Below the pieces are notes generated by a model. It saw only the letters and a program-made list of their open reading frames with translations. It was not told the origin of the DNA and ran no database searches. A stretch of 64,000 nucleotides of DNA from Gigaspora margarita. Its lineage: Eukaryota; Glomeromycota; Glomeromycetes; Diversisporales; Gigasporaceae. Below, piece after piece: positions 35,634 through 46,791 of the stretch. Numbering within the stretch: the stretch's first letter is position 1; each line of letters starts with the position of its first letter. Made by a program: the position numbers and the translations under genes. The DNA lies in assembly GCA_009809945.1 (NCBI GenBank), contig WTPW01000029.1:1-64000 (forward strand), in the 5' to 3' direction.

Positions 35634-35675
35634 ACAAAAACGAGCAATGTGGCCCACTTTTCGACATTCATAACA
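35634..35675 (-). other. CCHC zinc knuckle of the nested element
   Basis: The minus strand reads CYECRKVGHIARFC, an exact C-x2-C-x4-H-x4-C zinc knuckle. It is typical of retroelement Gag nucleocapsid, where it binds RNA. It lies just upstream of the Sel1-like frame. The related relic at 15.2 kb keeps the LGHIAHF part. Confidence 0.85.
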
Positions 35676-36087
35676 TAAACATGGCCTATAACGGTTTAGT
35701 TTTGCTTGCATCACCGTCAAGACTCCTACGACTTCATTCACTATACTAATCATCCTTTCAACCAACGACATCAGCAATTTTCATTGTCCATTTTGCTCGA
35801 CATCACTATTCAGGTAAATTTCGACCTTCAAACAAACCAATAAAATTTCCAAAAGAGAATTCAGAACCTGAAAATTCCTTTCCGTATTCTTTCGTTCACC
35901 ACTCAGGTATGTATTTGCTTTTTACTACTTTTGTTCAATACTCTTCATCAATTTACTAATAATGTGCTTTTCCTTTGAACTTTAACGTCAACTGACCATA
36001 ATTCGACCTTTTGAGGTGAAGCACTTCCACACAGTACAAGTACGACCTATTTTCACGAAGAAGACCTTTCTCTTACCCAGTTCCTTA

Positions 36088-36500
36088 TATCACGGCTATT
36101 TCCAACCTGCTGTGTACTTGTGGGGTTTTCCTAGTAGACTTCACTCGCTTGGCTAATATAAAGTTACTCTAGACTGACTAGCATATCGTACAGGTACTCC
36201 ACCTAATACGTTCACGTAGATAACGACAGTTTTTCACTTAGAAGAATTATCGGGTCCAAACTACTTCAAGAGCATCAAAAGCTAAAAAGCTAGGCACTTC
36301 CCCCTTGGGATCGATGCCTTATTTATTATTTTCTTTTACATTTGGGTTACTGATTATTACCTAATTATTTATGCATCGTTTATGCAATCAACATTTAGAC
36401 TTTTAATTAAAGTCATGCAAATCCCGAAATCACCGATCACGCCATTCCCAGATCCCGATCGTCACCATGAAATCCTGGAGTAATGGATTCAATCGCGACA
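36088..36500 (-). repeat. 5' LTR of the nested element
   Basis: This is the second copy of the repeat at 33599-34012, with a first base pair TA instead of TG on the + strand and the end AATCGCGACA. The 4-mer ATAT follows directly as the target duplication. Confidence 0.9.
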
Positions 36501-37606
36501 ATATTAAGTATGAGAGCAAAGGAGGTAACACTTTTGATGATTTCGAATACAAAGAAGACAATGAAACAGAAAAGGTAGAAGGTCAGTTTGTAGAATAGTC
36601 TTTAACAGTCAGGAGAATCCTGCCTTATATCTTACAAATATCGAGAAAGTGCCAGTTAGAGATGAGGATAGTGAAGAAGAAAGAACAATCGAAGACCAAA
36701 TATTGGATCTAGTAAATATTAATGAACTTAATATAGAGTAGCAACAGCAAGCTCAAGAGTTGTTGCTAGCCAAAAAAGACATGTTCACACAAGGGCTTAA
36801 TGAATTGGGTTGCACTAATACTATTACACATATTATTAACACGGGTGATGCTACTCCAATTAGACAATCTTATTATAGAGCCTGATATAAGGAAATGTTT
36901 ACCTAAAAATAACTATTTCAAAATTTAAGAGAACAGTTGCGAGAAACTATACTTTAGCATGGTTCTGAAATATGAGTGAAGATAATAGATACCATTTACC
37001 TCTCATTGAATGTACCAAGTGGGTAAAGGATTTTATATGATAATCCCTATTATGATTAAAAAAAATATAAAAAAAAAAGAAAGAAAGGGGTTGAATATTG
37101 ATATTTGGTATACTTTAAATTCCAAAGAGAGTGACCAGATTGGCATAAAAGCCTTTGCTGAGAACCCTCATTATATATAGCAATTAAAAGGCACTATCAG
37201 GTAATTGTTGAGTTGCTATAGACTAGTGCAAAAGCCTGCATTAATAAGTTTTTGGTATGGTATATATTCAGAGTGTATACATGTTCTTGTCGCTCTAAAA
37301 AGAAAAAAGAGAAAGTAGATCAAATATCGAGAAGTCATCTAAGAATACATAAAAATAGAACAGAAAAAGAGAAATGATAATTATAAAATTGTAAATTAAC
37401 AAGTATTATTGTAAAAGTTGGATAATTAATTTGAGGTCTTGATTTGGCCCCAAGCTCATAGATAAGTATTGGTTCTCTTTCTATATAATTTTAGCAATTA
37501 ATAAATATTCACTTGTTATTACTTTTAGTTAAGATAGGCTAAAAGTCAGGTACAAAATTGACATATCAATTTAAATTTTTGAATTTCAGTTTTACTTTAA
37601 CTATAA

Positions 37607-37757
37607 GGGCGGTGTCATTAATCACCTGATTATTTTTTATTAGAGGCCTACCCCCTTACCCTCTCTATAATATAGATTTGCTCAGGTTTCTATATATAAT
37701 TTCAACATTTTTTACCCCCCTTCCCCCTAAAAAATCACTTGATTTTTGTCACTTCCC
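37607..37757. mobile_element. PIF/Harbinger-like MITE, 151 bp family, copy 2
   Basis: The left end GGGCGGTGTCATTAATCACC and a right end that is nearly its reverse complement are flanked by TAA (37604-37606 and 37758-37760). It is inserted in the internal region of the outer Ty3 fossil, so it is younger than that element. Confidence 0.85.
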
Positions 37758-38077
37758 TAAAAGAATTTTAAAATATTACAAGAATACAGAAATTAATGGT
37801 GCCAAATCAATTGAGTAATATTATCAAAATAAATCTGATGTTAAACCAGAATTCAGTCCAGGTGGTCAGTGTTCTGGCAAATTTGAGAAAATAGAATCCA
37901 CTAGATATCAACAATTAAAATTTACTTAAGTAACCAAACATTACTATGCACTTTTACAGCACAACAAAAATGAAGCTTCCAAGCACAGAGTAAATTTTTT
38001 ATACTAAACAAGATTTAATTTATAAAAAAGATAAAAACAATAAGCACCATGTATTACAGGTAATACAGAAGCATGAA

Positions 38078-38398
38078 GTGGAACCTATCCTATTTTTATC
38101 ATATACACATCTATTAGATGAGCATTTCAGCAAGGACGTTACGTTTAATAAAATACGAAATACGTACTATTGGTCTCAAATGTATGAGGATATAAGGAAA
38201 TATGTTTGTACTTGTGATGCTTGCAAAAAAAGAGAAAAAAATTTAACCAAACCCCCATTAGACCCAATTCTAGTAAAAGCACTATTTTACCCATTTTATA
38301 AAGTTGGAATCGATATTGTAGAACCTTTACCAAGAACTTTACAGAAAAATAAATATATAGTTGTAGTTACGGACTATGATAAAATGGCCGGAGGTTAA
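38078..38398 (+). pseudogene. Integrase fragment of the outer Ty3-type fossil
   Basis: The frame shows the histidine/cysteine zinc-binding region of a retroelement integrase (CTCDACKKREKN) followed by the start of the catalytic core (YKVGIDIVEPLP). Integrases insert the reverse-transcribed copy into the genome. Further integrase-like sequence continues to about 39.1 kb. It is part of the broken element. Confidence 0.85.
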
Positions 38399-39220
38399 TG
38401 CTATTGAGGCCACTAATGCAAATGAGGTTACTAACTCTATTTATAAAGATATAGTATGCTAGCATGGATCGAGGAACACACTTTAGGAATTCACTAACAG
38501 ATAAATTTCTAAAAAGATTCAAAATTGACCATCACTACTCAACACTATACCACCTCCACAAATGGGTTGGTTGAACAGTTTAATAAGACTCTTTGTAAGT
38601 CTCTAGACAAACTTGTAACCAATATATGAGATTGGGACCTTTTAATTTCCTCAATTCTATTTGCATATTGGACAGCAAGACAAAATACCACAAAAATGAT
38701 GCCTTTTTTCTTGTATATAGGAGGGAAGCATGTCTTCCAATTCATCCAAGTGTATTAGAGGAATTATTAAAAGGGGCATTCCTTCAATGCTTGTTCAAGT
38801 TAATTGAAGTTGTGCTATAATTTAGAGCTGCCACAATAGAAAAAGCAATAATGGCCAAAGGTTAGCCAAAATATGATATGATCAACAACTCCAGCCATTA
38901 GACAACCTAAAAAAAGGAGATAAGGTATTAGTTTATAAGGCTTCTCAAGAACATTCAAAAAGCTACAAACTTTATACTAAATGGAAGAGACCTTTTATTG
39001 TACATAAGATCCTATCAAAAAGAGTTTTTAAACTTTGAACTACTAATAGAATATCATAAAACTCCTATAAATAGAAGTTTTCTAAAACAATACCATAGTA
39101 GAGAAGACTTTACCTAATCAGATTTATAGAAACCTAATATTAAATATAATATTAATAACATATATAGAGGAGTTATTAATTAAAGTTTATGGTAGTATGC
39201 ATAAGATAAGTGTGAGTGAG

Positions 39221-39789
39221 TGTTATAGGGTAACTGTGATATTTCAATATTGGATGCTTATTAAGATGTATACTGCGCCACATTTCATAGGACAATCAAT
39301 CATGCATAAAGTGACAATGCATAATTGATAATTAAAATCGACAATGCATATTGGCTTGATCATGCATGCTCAGGGCTTGGCTTATAGTGAAAGATTTAGA
39401 AACTATTCAACCTATTGTATGATAAAAAAAATATGATAATTTCAAAGATAAGATATCGTATGATTTTTAGCCTTGTAGTTTTCATAATGTTCTATAGTAT
39501 TAGATTAGAGACTCTCATAATTTTTGTAAAGTATCATATAATGTTAAATTTCTATTCCCATAATAGTTGTAAGGTATAAAAGAAGGTCATTTTAGCTCTG
39601 CTTATGGACAATAATCTTTGGATTATATATATCTGTATTTAAAATATAAATATAATAAAGTCAGATTATCCCTATACCCCTATTTTTATTATAAATTAGA
39701 TTAAAATCACCAAGTCATGCCTCTGGTGAGCTACCTTCATATTGTTTCTTAAATTATACAAGAAAGGATGTTCAAAACTCCCTATAACA
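39221..39789 (+). repeat. 3' LTR of the outer Ty3-type fossil
   Basis: The 569 bp LTR runs from TGTTATAGGG to CCCTATAACA and aligns throughout with 30682-31279. It lacks about 30 bp present in the 5' LTR near ATCATGCATATAATTAATCA. Satellite sequence AGCAACTTATAATAGAAATC resumes right after the duplication. Confidence 0.88.
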
Positions 39790-40224
39790 ACAGCAACTTA
39801 TAATAGAAATCTGGATAATCTTAATGCAAACTAACTTAAATAAATACTATATACTACTGGAATAGCAAGTTATATAGCAGAATATTGTATAGTAATTTAC
39901 AGTATGTGATAATTCTAATACAAATCAACTCAACTTTAACTACTTGCTATGTGTTATCTGGCAGTGTTGAAAATCTGGTTTGAAAATTATATTCTTATAA
40001 GAACATATTATTTAATTTAATATTCTTAAACTATTTTTTTATGTTCTCAAATAGAAAAACATTTTTCTTTTTTTTTCTTTCTCACTCTCTCACTCTCTTT
40101 TTTCTCTTATTTTTTCTCCCTTTCTCTCTCTCTTTTCTTTTTCTTTTTCTCTCTCTTTTTTTATTTTTACGCTCTCTTCTTACACTTATTTTCTTCTTTT
40201 ATTCTCTTATTTAGGTTGTTGCTT

Positions 40225-40902
40225 GATTTTCTGAAAGTTAGTTTTCCACCAGCTCATTTTTCTGACACTATATTCCTGACAAATGTTTCACCTATAGCAT
40301 TTTTTGTTGACAGAATCTTTCCTCGACATACCATGTTTTTGACCTCCCCTTTTTTTAACAGAAAATATTTTCGAAAAGACATTTTACTGATATGACGTAT
40401 TTCAGAAAGAATATTTTTCCAACATGACCTGTTTCTGACATCTTTTTCTGACAAGATCTTTCCTTGACTAGAAATATAATTATTGGGTAGAGTGATATAT
40501 TTGTGTTCATCATATCACATGATTAAGTACTCAGGCTAAATTAGGGTTAGGGTTAGGGTTAGATTAGAGTTAGATAATAGTATAATTTAGGCCAAGTTGA
40601 TAGTTCTAGTAAACTAAATAACATGTTGAATGATTTCACGTGATGTAATGATCACTAGGTTTATCATTTTTGTCAGAAAAAGTGCATTCAATAAAACTTA
40701 TTGTCAGAGAAAAGTCAAATTAGAAATATATCATGTCAGATAAATGTTTTGTTGAAAATATGAGATATTAAGGGAAAAAGATGTCGAAAGCATAGTATGT
40801 CGAGAAAAGATTCTGTCAACAAAAAGTGCTATAGGTGAAACATTCTGTTGGGAATATAGTATTGGAAAAATGAGCTGGTAGGGAACTAACTTTCAGGGAA
40901 TC
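40225..40902. repeat. Foldback inside the hAT-like element, arms of TGACA minisatellite
   Basis: GATTTTCTGAAAGTTAGTTT at the left faces, reversed, GATTCCCTGAAAGTTAGTTC at the right. Both arms are made of about 25 bp units containing TTTTCTGACA (left) or TGTCAGAAAA (right). Shared blocks include CCAGCTCATTTTT and TGTTTCACCTATAGCA. The centre holds telomere-like repeats. The architecture resembles the 6404-8537 element. Confidence 0.78.
40541..40562. repeat. Interstitial telomere repeat, (TTAGGG)3
   Basis: TTAGGGTTAGGGTTAGGG plus TTAG lies near the centre of the foldback at 40225-40902, far from the chromosome end. Confidence 0.9.
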
Positions 40903-41863
40903 ATACTATAATCCTTATTTATATATATACTTTTATACTTTTAGTTATTTTTTTAATTTTTATTTTTAATTAATATATTTAAAAATTATTAATAATAAAT
41001 AATAAATAATAATTTATTTAACTAAATATAAAAAAAGCTAAGTACTTTATAAAAATAAAACTATGACTTTATAGATTTTTAAAAAAAATAACAATTTAAT
41101 ATTTGAGGTTTTTAAATAATATTAAAGATATTATTGGTTTGGTCTAACTTCTATATTTATTTTTTAGATATACTATTAATGTCTCTTAAATTTTTAAATA
41201 AATAAATAAATATTGTAAATATTTAGTAAATTTAGTGAATTTATAGTTTGAAAAATTTTTACTATAAAATTTTAAATTGTAGTACTAAAGTTTAGAATTA
41301 AATAACTAAAGATTTGTTAAGTAATTTTCTTATAAAAATTCTGTAATAATTATATTGAATTTAGTTCTAAAAATTTAGATTAAATATTGATATAACTAGC
41401 ATGCTAATAATAATATTATATGTATATCAAAAGTTTATAAAATAAGGTAACTATGCAACTATATTACACTAAAACTGTGAATAAATAAACCAATAAATTA
41501 TATTGATCAAAATTTTTTTATAATTCAAGAATAACTAAATTGTTTTCTATTTTAACTAACTAACAATTAAACATTTATGAACTTAATTATTTTATACTCT
41601 ATATTAATAAAATAATTCTTTATTCTTTATATATTTATAGAGAACATATTTTTCAAACTTAATGTTCTTAAAAAAAAATTTAGTAGAGAACATTTTAAAT
41701 TTTGTAAATGCTCTCAAATTAAAAGTGATGTTCTCATAAGAACATAAGAACATAAGATTTCCAACACTGGTTACTGTTATAGCAAGTATGATTGTAACAA
41801 GTTTTTACATAGTTACTGTAAAAAATATAATAATTCTAATACAAATAAACCTAATATTATGTA

Positions 41864-42037
41864 CAGTCAACTCCCGCAATAGTCACATCTCGCTATAGTC
41901 ACAATCGCGCTATAGTCACCTTAATTTTATTTATCTGATCATACAAACTATATAAATTCTTTCTCGCTTTAGTCACAATTTCGCAATAGGCCCATAAAAT
42001 GCTGATTTTAGCATGTGACTATTGCGGGAGTTGACTG
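41864..42037. mobile_element. pogo-like MITE, 174 bp
   Basis: The TIRs are perfect over at least 20 bp (CAGTCAACTCCCGCAATAGT), flanked by TA (41862-41863, 42038-42039). CTCGCTATAGTCACAAT-type repeats sit inside each arm. Removing the element and one TA restores the satellite unit exactly. Perfect ends imply it is among the youngest inserts here. CAGT ends with TA duplications are typical of pogo/Tigger MITEs. Confidence 0.92.
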
Positions 42038-42620
42038 TATTACTAGAATAGTGAGTAAGTTCTATAACAGGCTTTTTATAGTAGCTTACAATAAAAATCA
42101 TAATAATTTTAATGCAAACTAACTGCACCTTAACAACATACTATGTATTACTGGAATAGCAAATAAGTTCTATAACAATTTTTTATAGTAATTATATTGA
42201 AAATTATGTTAGTTCTAATTCAAACTAAACTAAATTTTGTATTTATAAATTAGCAAGTTCTATAAAAAATTTTTACAGTTATTTATGTTAGAAATTATTA
42301 TAATTTCAATATAAACTAAATCAACCTTAACAACTTTCTATAGGATATTTTATTTTATGCATTTTAAAGTTGCTTTACCTTAGTTTTCAACTTTTTATTG
42401 GCACTTCTATATCATCAAATTTAACTTTTTCAGAAAGTTTTGGACCATATGGTCTTCTCTTTTATTATAAAACTATTAATAATTCTTCAACTTTCTTTTT
42501 CTATATTATTGTAATCATGAGTAAGTTCTATACCTTTTTTTTACAGTAATCTACAAAGAAATTTAATAGTTCAATGCAATCTAACTTTACCAATATAGCA
42601 AAAGATGTTATAGAATACCA

Positions 42621-43544
42621 TTGGTGTTTTCATAATATTAGATTATCTCATGCTCAATTAGAATTAATAGCTGCGAACTTGGATCTAACTGTATTGTTTC
42701 TGCTTTTAATTTGTTGACTTTTATTAATAAAACTTTTGGAGTAAGCAGCTCAGAATCAACTTGTATCAAATACTATCTATTACTATATATTAATTAAATA
42801 AATAGTAATAAATAAGATAATAATGAGCTTTAATAATAGGCCACAAGTTTTTGCTAGTAAAATGCCTTTTCTGAAATTCTTAATGAAGGTGAATTAAGGG
42901 CAAAGAGGTAAAACCTTGCTATAGCTGGTCACATATAGGTGTCCAAGCAACAATAAGATGGCTCATACTTTAGATTTTAGCTTAAATAGAAGTAGATTTA
43001 ATTTGTAAAATACAAAATATAATAAATAAAGTTATAGTATTACTGCTGAAGTTTAAAAAAAAATAAGCTTTACTAATTAAAAGAAAATAAGGTGTAAAAT
43101 TGTATAACTTATTTATGAATAGATTTACTATGTACATGTAGTCCAGTGATCTCTATATTTTAAAAGCAAAAGGTATTTTATAAAGCATCCAGGGCAGCTA
43201 TCACTTTGTAGTAATGTAATTTAGACAGATGGTCTGTATTAACTTATTTAGACCAATAATTTTGAAAATTGAAAATTATTTATATAATGTTTTTAAATTT
43301 TTTTTTGAATTTGATAAAATTAATCTATGTATATTTTTATTAAATTAGTGGCTGTAGTTTTATTAGCACTATATTGGTCCAGCCACCCACTACTGCAAAA
43401 GCAATAGCTGCTCTAGATGAATTAGTATTGTATATATATTGTTACAGTATTGGAAGCCTTCTTTAATTCTGATAAAGTAACAATTACACAGCTCCTGAGA
43501 TCCCTTACTTTGGGTGTAAAGTGGTGTGCAAGAGGGAAGTATAG
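42621..43544. other. No gene recognised
   Basis: AT-rich with scattered short near-coding strings. No domain or repeat could be assigned. Confidence 0.45.
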
Positions 43545-44969
43545 AAAATAAGAAGTTCATTTTTTATCAAATCTGTGGGTATAAATGATCTGAATGGTTT
43601 TGCTATTTATTGATTACAAAAATTTGAAAGAAAATACAGACACTTATTCATTATTAAAAAATTTTTTAGGTACAGTACAATGATCCAAAACGGGGATATT
43701 CTGCTTGTTTGTTGTTACGGATATGAATATGAGATTTAAGAACGATGAAAATAAGGGTATTGATTCATTATTAAAATTTGCAGGTACGAATGATCCAAAT
43801 ANGATATTCTGGCTTGATTATCATTACGNATATGGAATTGGAGCTCAGAAAGATAAAAATAAGATTATCATTACGGATATGGAATTGAAGCTCTGAATGA
43901 TAAAAATAAGGCATTAGCTTCTTGTCGAATCTGCAGTTATGAATAATCTGGATGGAATGCCTTGGTCTGATTGGTAATATGAATCTGAGTTAAGAATGGT
44001 GAAAATAAAGACATTATTCATTATTAAATGGCATGGTTGTTGTTATGGTTATGGAATTAAGGACCATTAAGGATGATTAAAATTTACGGGCACGAATTAT
44101 CAAGGCAGGTATTCTGGGTTAGTTATTGTTACGGATATTGAATTGAAACTCGGGAAGATAAAAATAAGGTATTCATTTCTTATCGAATCTGCTGGTATGA
44201 ATAATCTAGATGGAATTTCTAATCTGATCATTGATGTGATTTAAGAATGAAAATAAGGATATTAATTCATTATTAAAAACATGCAAGTATGAATGATCCG
44301 AATAGGATATTCTGACTTGGTTATCATTATTGGACATGGAATTAAGGATATTAATTCATTATTAAAAATATGCAGGTATGAATGATCCGAATAGGATATT
44401 CTGACTTGGTTTCATTTATTGGACACGGAATTGAAGCTTGGAAAGATAAAAAATAAGGGATGCATTTCTTATCAATCTGCAAGTTTAATATCTTGATCAG
44501 TTTGTTAATGTGAATATGAGATTTAAGAACGATGAAAAGAATATTAATGCATTATTAAAAATTTGCAGGTATGAAAGATCCAAATAGGATATTCTGGCTT
44601 GGTTATCGTGATGAATATGGAATTGTAGCTCAGGAAGATAAAATAAGATATTGATTTCTTATCGAATCTGCAGGTATGAATAATCTTGATGGAATATCTG
44701 GTCAAATCGTTGATGTGTAGAAGATATTTGAGTTAATATTGATGAAAATAAAGGTATTAATTCATTATTAAAAATTTGCAGGTATGAATGATCTTGGTGC
44801 TTGGGAGGAGTATTTATTCTTATCGAATTTGCAAGTTTAATAATTTGAATGGATTAACTTGATCTGTCTGTTGATGTGAATATGAGATTTAAGAACGATG
44901 AAAAAAGGATATTNATTCATTATTAAAGTTTTACAGGTATGTAGGATATTCTGGCATGATTATCATGAT

Positions 44970-46013
44970 TAGAGGTTTGATCCAATGAATANTATATTCG
45001 AATATTTAATGAATNTCTAATTGTTTCACTGAATTGAATNATCGAATATAAAAAATTTTCACCAAATAATTCATTGAATATTCAATGATATATACTATCT
45101 AATTCAATCATTAATTGCAAGATCAGTTGTCGTATGTCATGCTTAAATCTTATATATGCATCACGAAGTTATAAAAAAATAATAAATTTAGCTAATTAAC
45201 CTGGGTTAATCAATCTAAAAAAGCATTGAAAAACGGAGGCTTCGTTGAATATTGCAATGTATAAAATATCATTATACAATGTACATCATGTTATTTATCT
45301 AAGTAATTAAATATCTAGTTGTATATTTTAATGATTATCTTTAAAGGTACTATGTTTATTCTTTTAAATTATACAACGAGTTGATTATTGATTTTAAAAC
45401 TTCCTGATGTGATTAGTTAGCAATGCTAATAATCATAAGCCCAAAGTAGATGAACAAGACAAATATTTATTAGCTAGAAGTTTCTCTATCAATTCAATTT
45501 ATCTATTTAATATGGCTTGTAAGTATAAAATTTATTTGTTAGCTTATGTGTTTAAACTCAAATTATTTAACTTAATAATATTATCTTAATTAATTATGGT
45601 TCCAAATCAACAACTCTATTTCATCATCAATATTCAATGAATATTCGGTGAATATTTGAATTGAAATTTTGCTGATGAATATCCGGATATTAGAAAGATT
45701 GAACAAATGAATATTCGAATATTTGGGCAGCCGTCAATAGAAATCAAGCAAATCAACATTTGAAAAAAAAATTAATTCCTTAACTTTTACAGTCCATATC
45801 TCAATGAATTTTAAAGCTATCTTAATGATTTAATATTCAAAAGAAAGCTTATGATCTAAGCTTTCTTTTGAATATAAATCATGTAAGATGGCTTTAAAAT
45901 TCATTGAGATATGAGCTATGAAAGTTAAGGAATTGATTTTTTTTTCAAATGTTAATTTGCTTGATTTCTATTGACGGCTGCCCATTTTATCTTTTGACTG
46001 GATCAGAACTCTA
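44970..46013. mobile_element. hAT-like element, 1.04 kb
   Basis: The ends are TAGAGGTTTGATCCAATGAA and, reversed, TAGAGTTCTGATCCAGTCAA (15 of 20 matching). The flanks are ATCATGAT (44962-44969) and ATTGTGAT (46014-46021), an 8 bp duplication with two changes. TAGAG ends and 8 bp duplications are hAT traits. ATATTCGAATATT motifs are concentrated near both ends as subterminal repeats. No transposase frame survives. It carries the 259 bp inverted repeat at 45725. Confidence 0.8.
45725..45983. repeat. 259 bp inverted repeat near the right end of the hAT-like element
   Basis: GGGCAGCCGTCAATAGAAAT at the left pairs with its reverse complement at the right. The arms are about 125 bp with few mismatches and a short centre at CTTATGATCTAAGC. 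It may be an insertion or an extended subterminal structure of the hAT element. Confidence 0.88.
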
Positions 46014-46255
46014 ATTGTGATGACTATGAAATTAGAGCTCAGGAAGATAAAAATAAGGTATTCATTTCTTATCAAATCTGCAGCTATGAATAATCTGGAT
46101 AGAATATCTGGTCTGATTGTGTTAAAAATTATGAAAATAAGGGTATTAATTATTATTAAAAAATTTACAGGTATGAATGGCCTTGATTAAATAAACTGGT
46201 TTGATTATATTTAATTATGGAAGTTGAGTTAAAAAAGATGAAAAATAAAAAATTC

Positions 46256-46590
46256 ATCAAATATTGATAAAATTTTGTAAGTACATCTTGGTTATTATTG
46301 AATAATTGTTTATGTTACTTTAATTTGCATACAGCACTCTAAAAATATCTTTTATTAAGACCCGAAGCCATCTAGCATACTCACAAAAATTGTTCCATAT
46401 CATGATTTTTGATTAATCAAATTTCAAGATCAAGTGTAACGTAACAATAAAGCGAAACTGTAACGTAACAATGAAGCGAAACAAAAAAAAACAGAAATAA
46501 TTCAAAATTTTAATTAAGAAACCACCTTTTGCAGCCTAATTAAAAATGTTTCACGTGAAATTTTACTAACAGAAACTCTATTATCCCAAC
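46256..46590. other. No gene; one short tandem motif
   Basis: GTAACGTAACAATGAAGCGA-type units repeat twice near 46437-46482. Nothing else stands out. Confidence 0.5.
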
Positions 46591-46716
46591 TATAGATGCT
46601 GGTGAAATCTGGTAGAATGTGGTGAAATCATTTCACCACTATTGGTGAAATTGGTGGTGAATTGGTGAAATTGGAGAAATTAATTTCACCAGCATCTATA
46701 ATCCTAACCCTAACCC
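46591..46716. repeat. Palindrome with adjoining telomere-like repeat
   Basis: TATAGATGCTGGTGAAAT at 46591 and its exact reverse complement ending at 46700 enclose GGTGAAAT/ATTTCACC repeats. CCTAACCCTAACCC follows at 46703-46716. Confidence 0.82.
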
Positions 46717-46791
46717 AAACTCAATGTTTTAATCATCTCAGTGCGCTAACTAAGTCTCCTAACTACTGTATGCGTGCTAAAAGTAATGAAT

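Larger units (their letters stand above)
33599..36500 (-). mobile_element. Nested LTR element with a Sel1-like open frame
   Basis: Two direct repeats of about 414 bp (33599-34012 and 36088-36500) end in TG...CA, and ATAT flanks both sides (33595-33598, 36501-36504). It interrupts the outer Ty3 fossil, whose sequence resumes at 36505. Coding sequence and a CCHC knuckle on the minus strand, plus a G-rich tract (CCGGGGGGTCTAGC) next to the left LTR in the place of a polypurine tract, set the orientation as minus. No polymerase, protease or integrase is seen, so it looks non-autonomous. LTR divergence is about 4-5% by eye, and GC content is visibly higher than in the host DNA. Confidence 0.87.
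30682..39789 (+). mobile_element. Ty3-type LTR retrotransposon fossil hosting two younger insertions
   Basis: Two LTRs (30682-31279 and 39221-39789) bound the element, and a 4 bp duplication, ATAG against ACAG, flanks it inside a satellite unit. Gag remnants lie at about 31350-31950, a protease-like VLDSEIAVSII string near 33240, the start of reverse transcriptase near 36845 (PIRQSYYRA) and integrase from 38078. Most of RT and RNase H is not recognisable. A 2.9 kb LTR element (33599-36500) and a MITE (37607-37757) are nested inside. The element is broken many times. Its LTRs differ by roughly 8-10% by eye, so it is older than the inner element. Confidence 0.88.
39962..41769. mobile_element. 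hAT-like element, 1.8 kb, with a nested foldback
   Basis: The ends are CAGTGTTGAAAATC and, reversed, CAGTGTTGGAAATC, a standard hAT-type terminus. GTTCTTATAAGAACAT-like sequence follows on each side. The flanks GTTATCTG and GTTACTGT suggest an 8 bp duplication that has drifted. It sits in the satellite and is related to 28192-29368. A pyrimidine-rich tract (TCTCTC/TTTCTT) fills 40060-40200, and an inverted repeat lies at 40225-40902. No transposase is recognised. Confidence 0.75.
27650..42620. repeat. Satellite array (about 105 bp unit) split by at least five insertions
   Basis: Satellite remnants carrying AGCAGAATTTTTTATAGTAA, CTTATAATAGAAATCATGAT, AATTCTAATACAAACTAACT and CTATGTATTACTGGAATAG lie at 27650-28191, 29369-29555, 30600-30681, 39790-39961, 41770-41863 and 42038-42620. 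Across each insertion the satellite resumes in register, for example at 42037 where removing the MITE restores TATGTATTACTAGAATAG. Less than 2 kb of satellite is spread over 15 kb. Confidence 0.85.
43545..46255 (+). pseudogene. Sel1-like repeat array pseudogene, split by a transposon
   Basis: A unit of about 210 bp, equal to two Sel1-like repeats, recurs roughly seven times from 43545 to 44969 and continues from 46022 to 46255. Landmark codons are NDENKG, then a run ending in AGTNDPN, then IFWLDYHY, then YGIGAQKDKNK. Sel1 repeats are helical protein-binding hairpins often paired with kinase domains in these fungi; no kinase is visible here. The longest open piece is 63 codons (43705-43896). 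Frames change between units and stops are frequent, so the gene is dead. A 1,044 bp hAT-like element interrupts it, and the coding repeat resumes directly after the target duplication. Near-identical blocks, such as AATAGGATATTCTGACTTGG at 44301 and 44389, suggest recent unit duplication. Confidence 0.78.
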
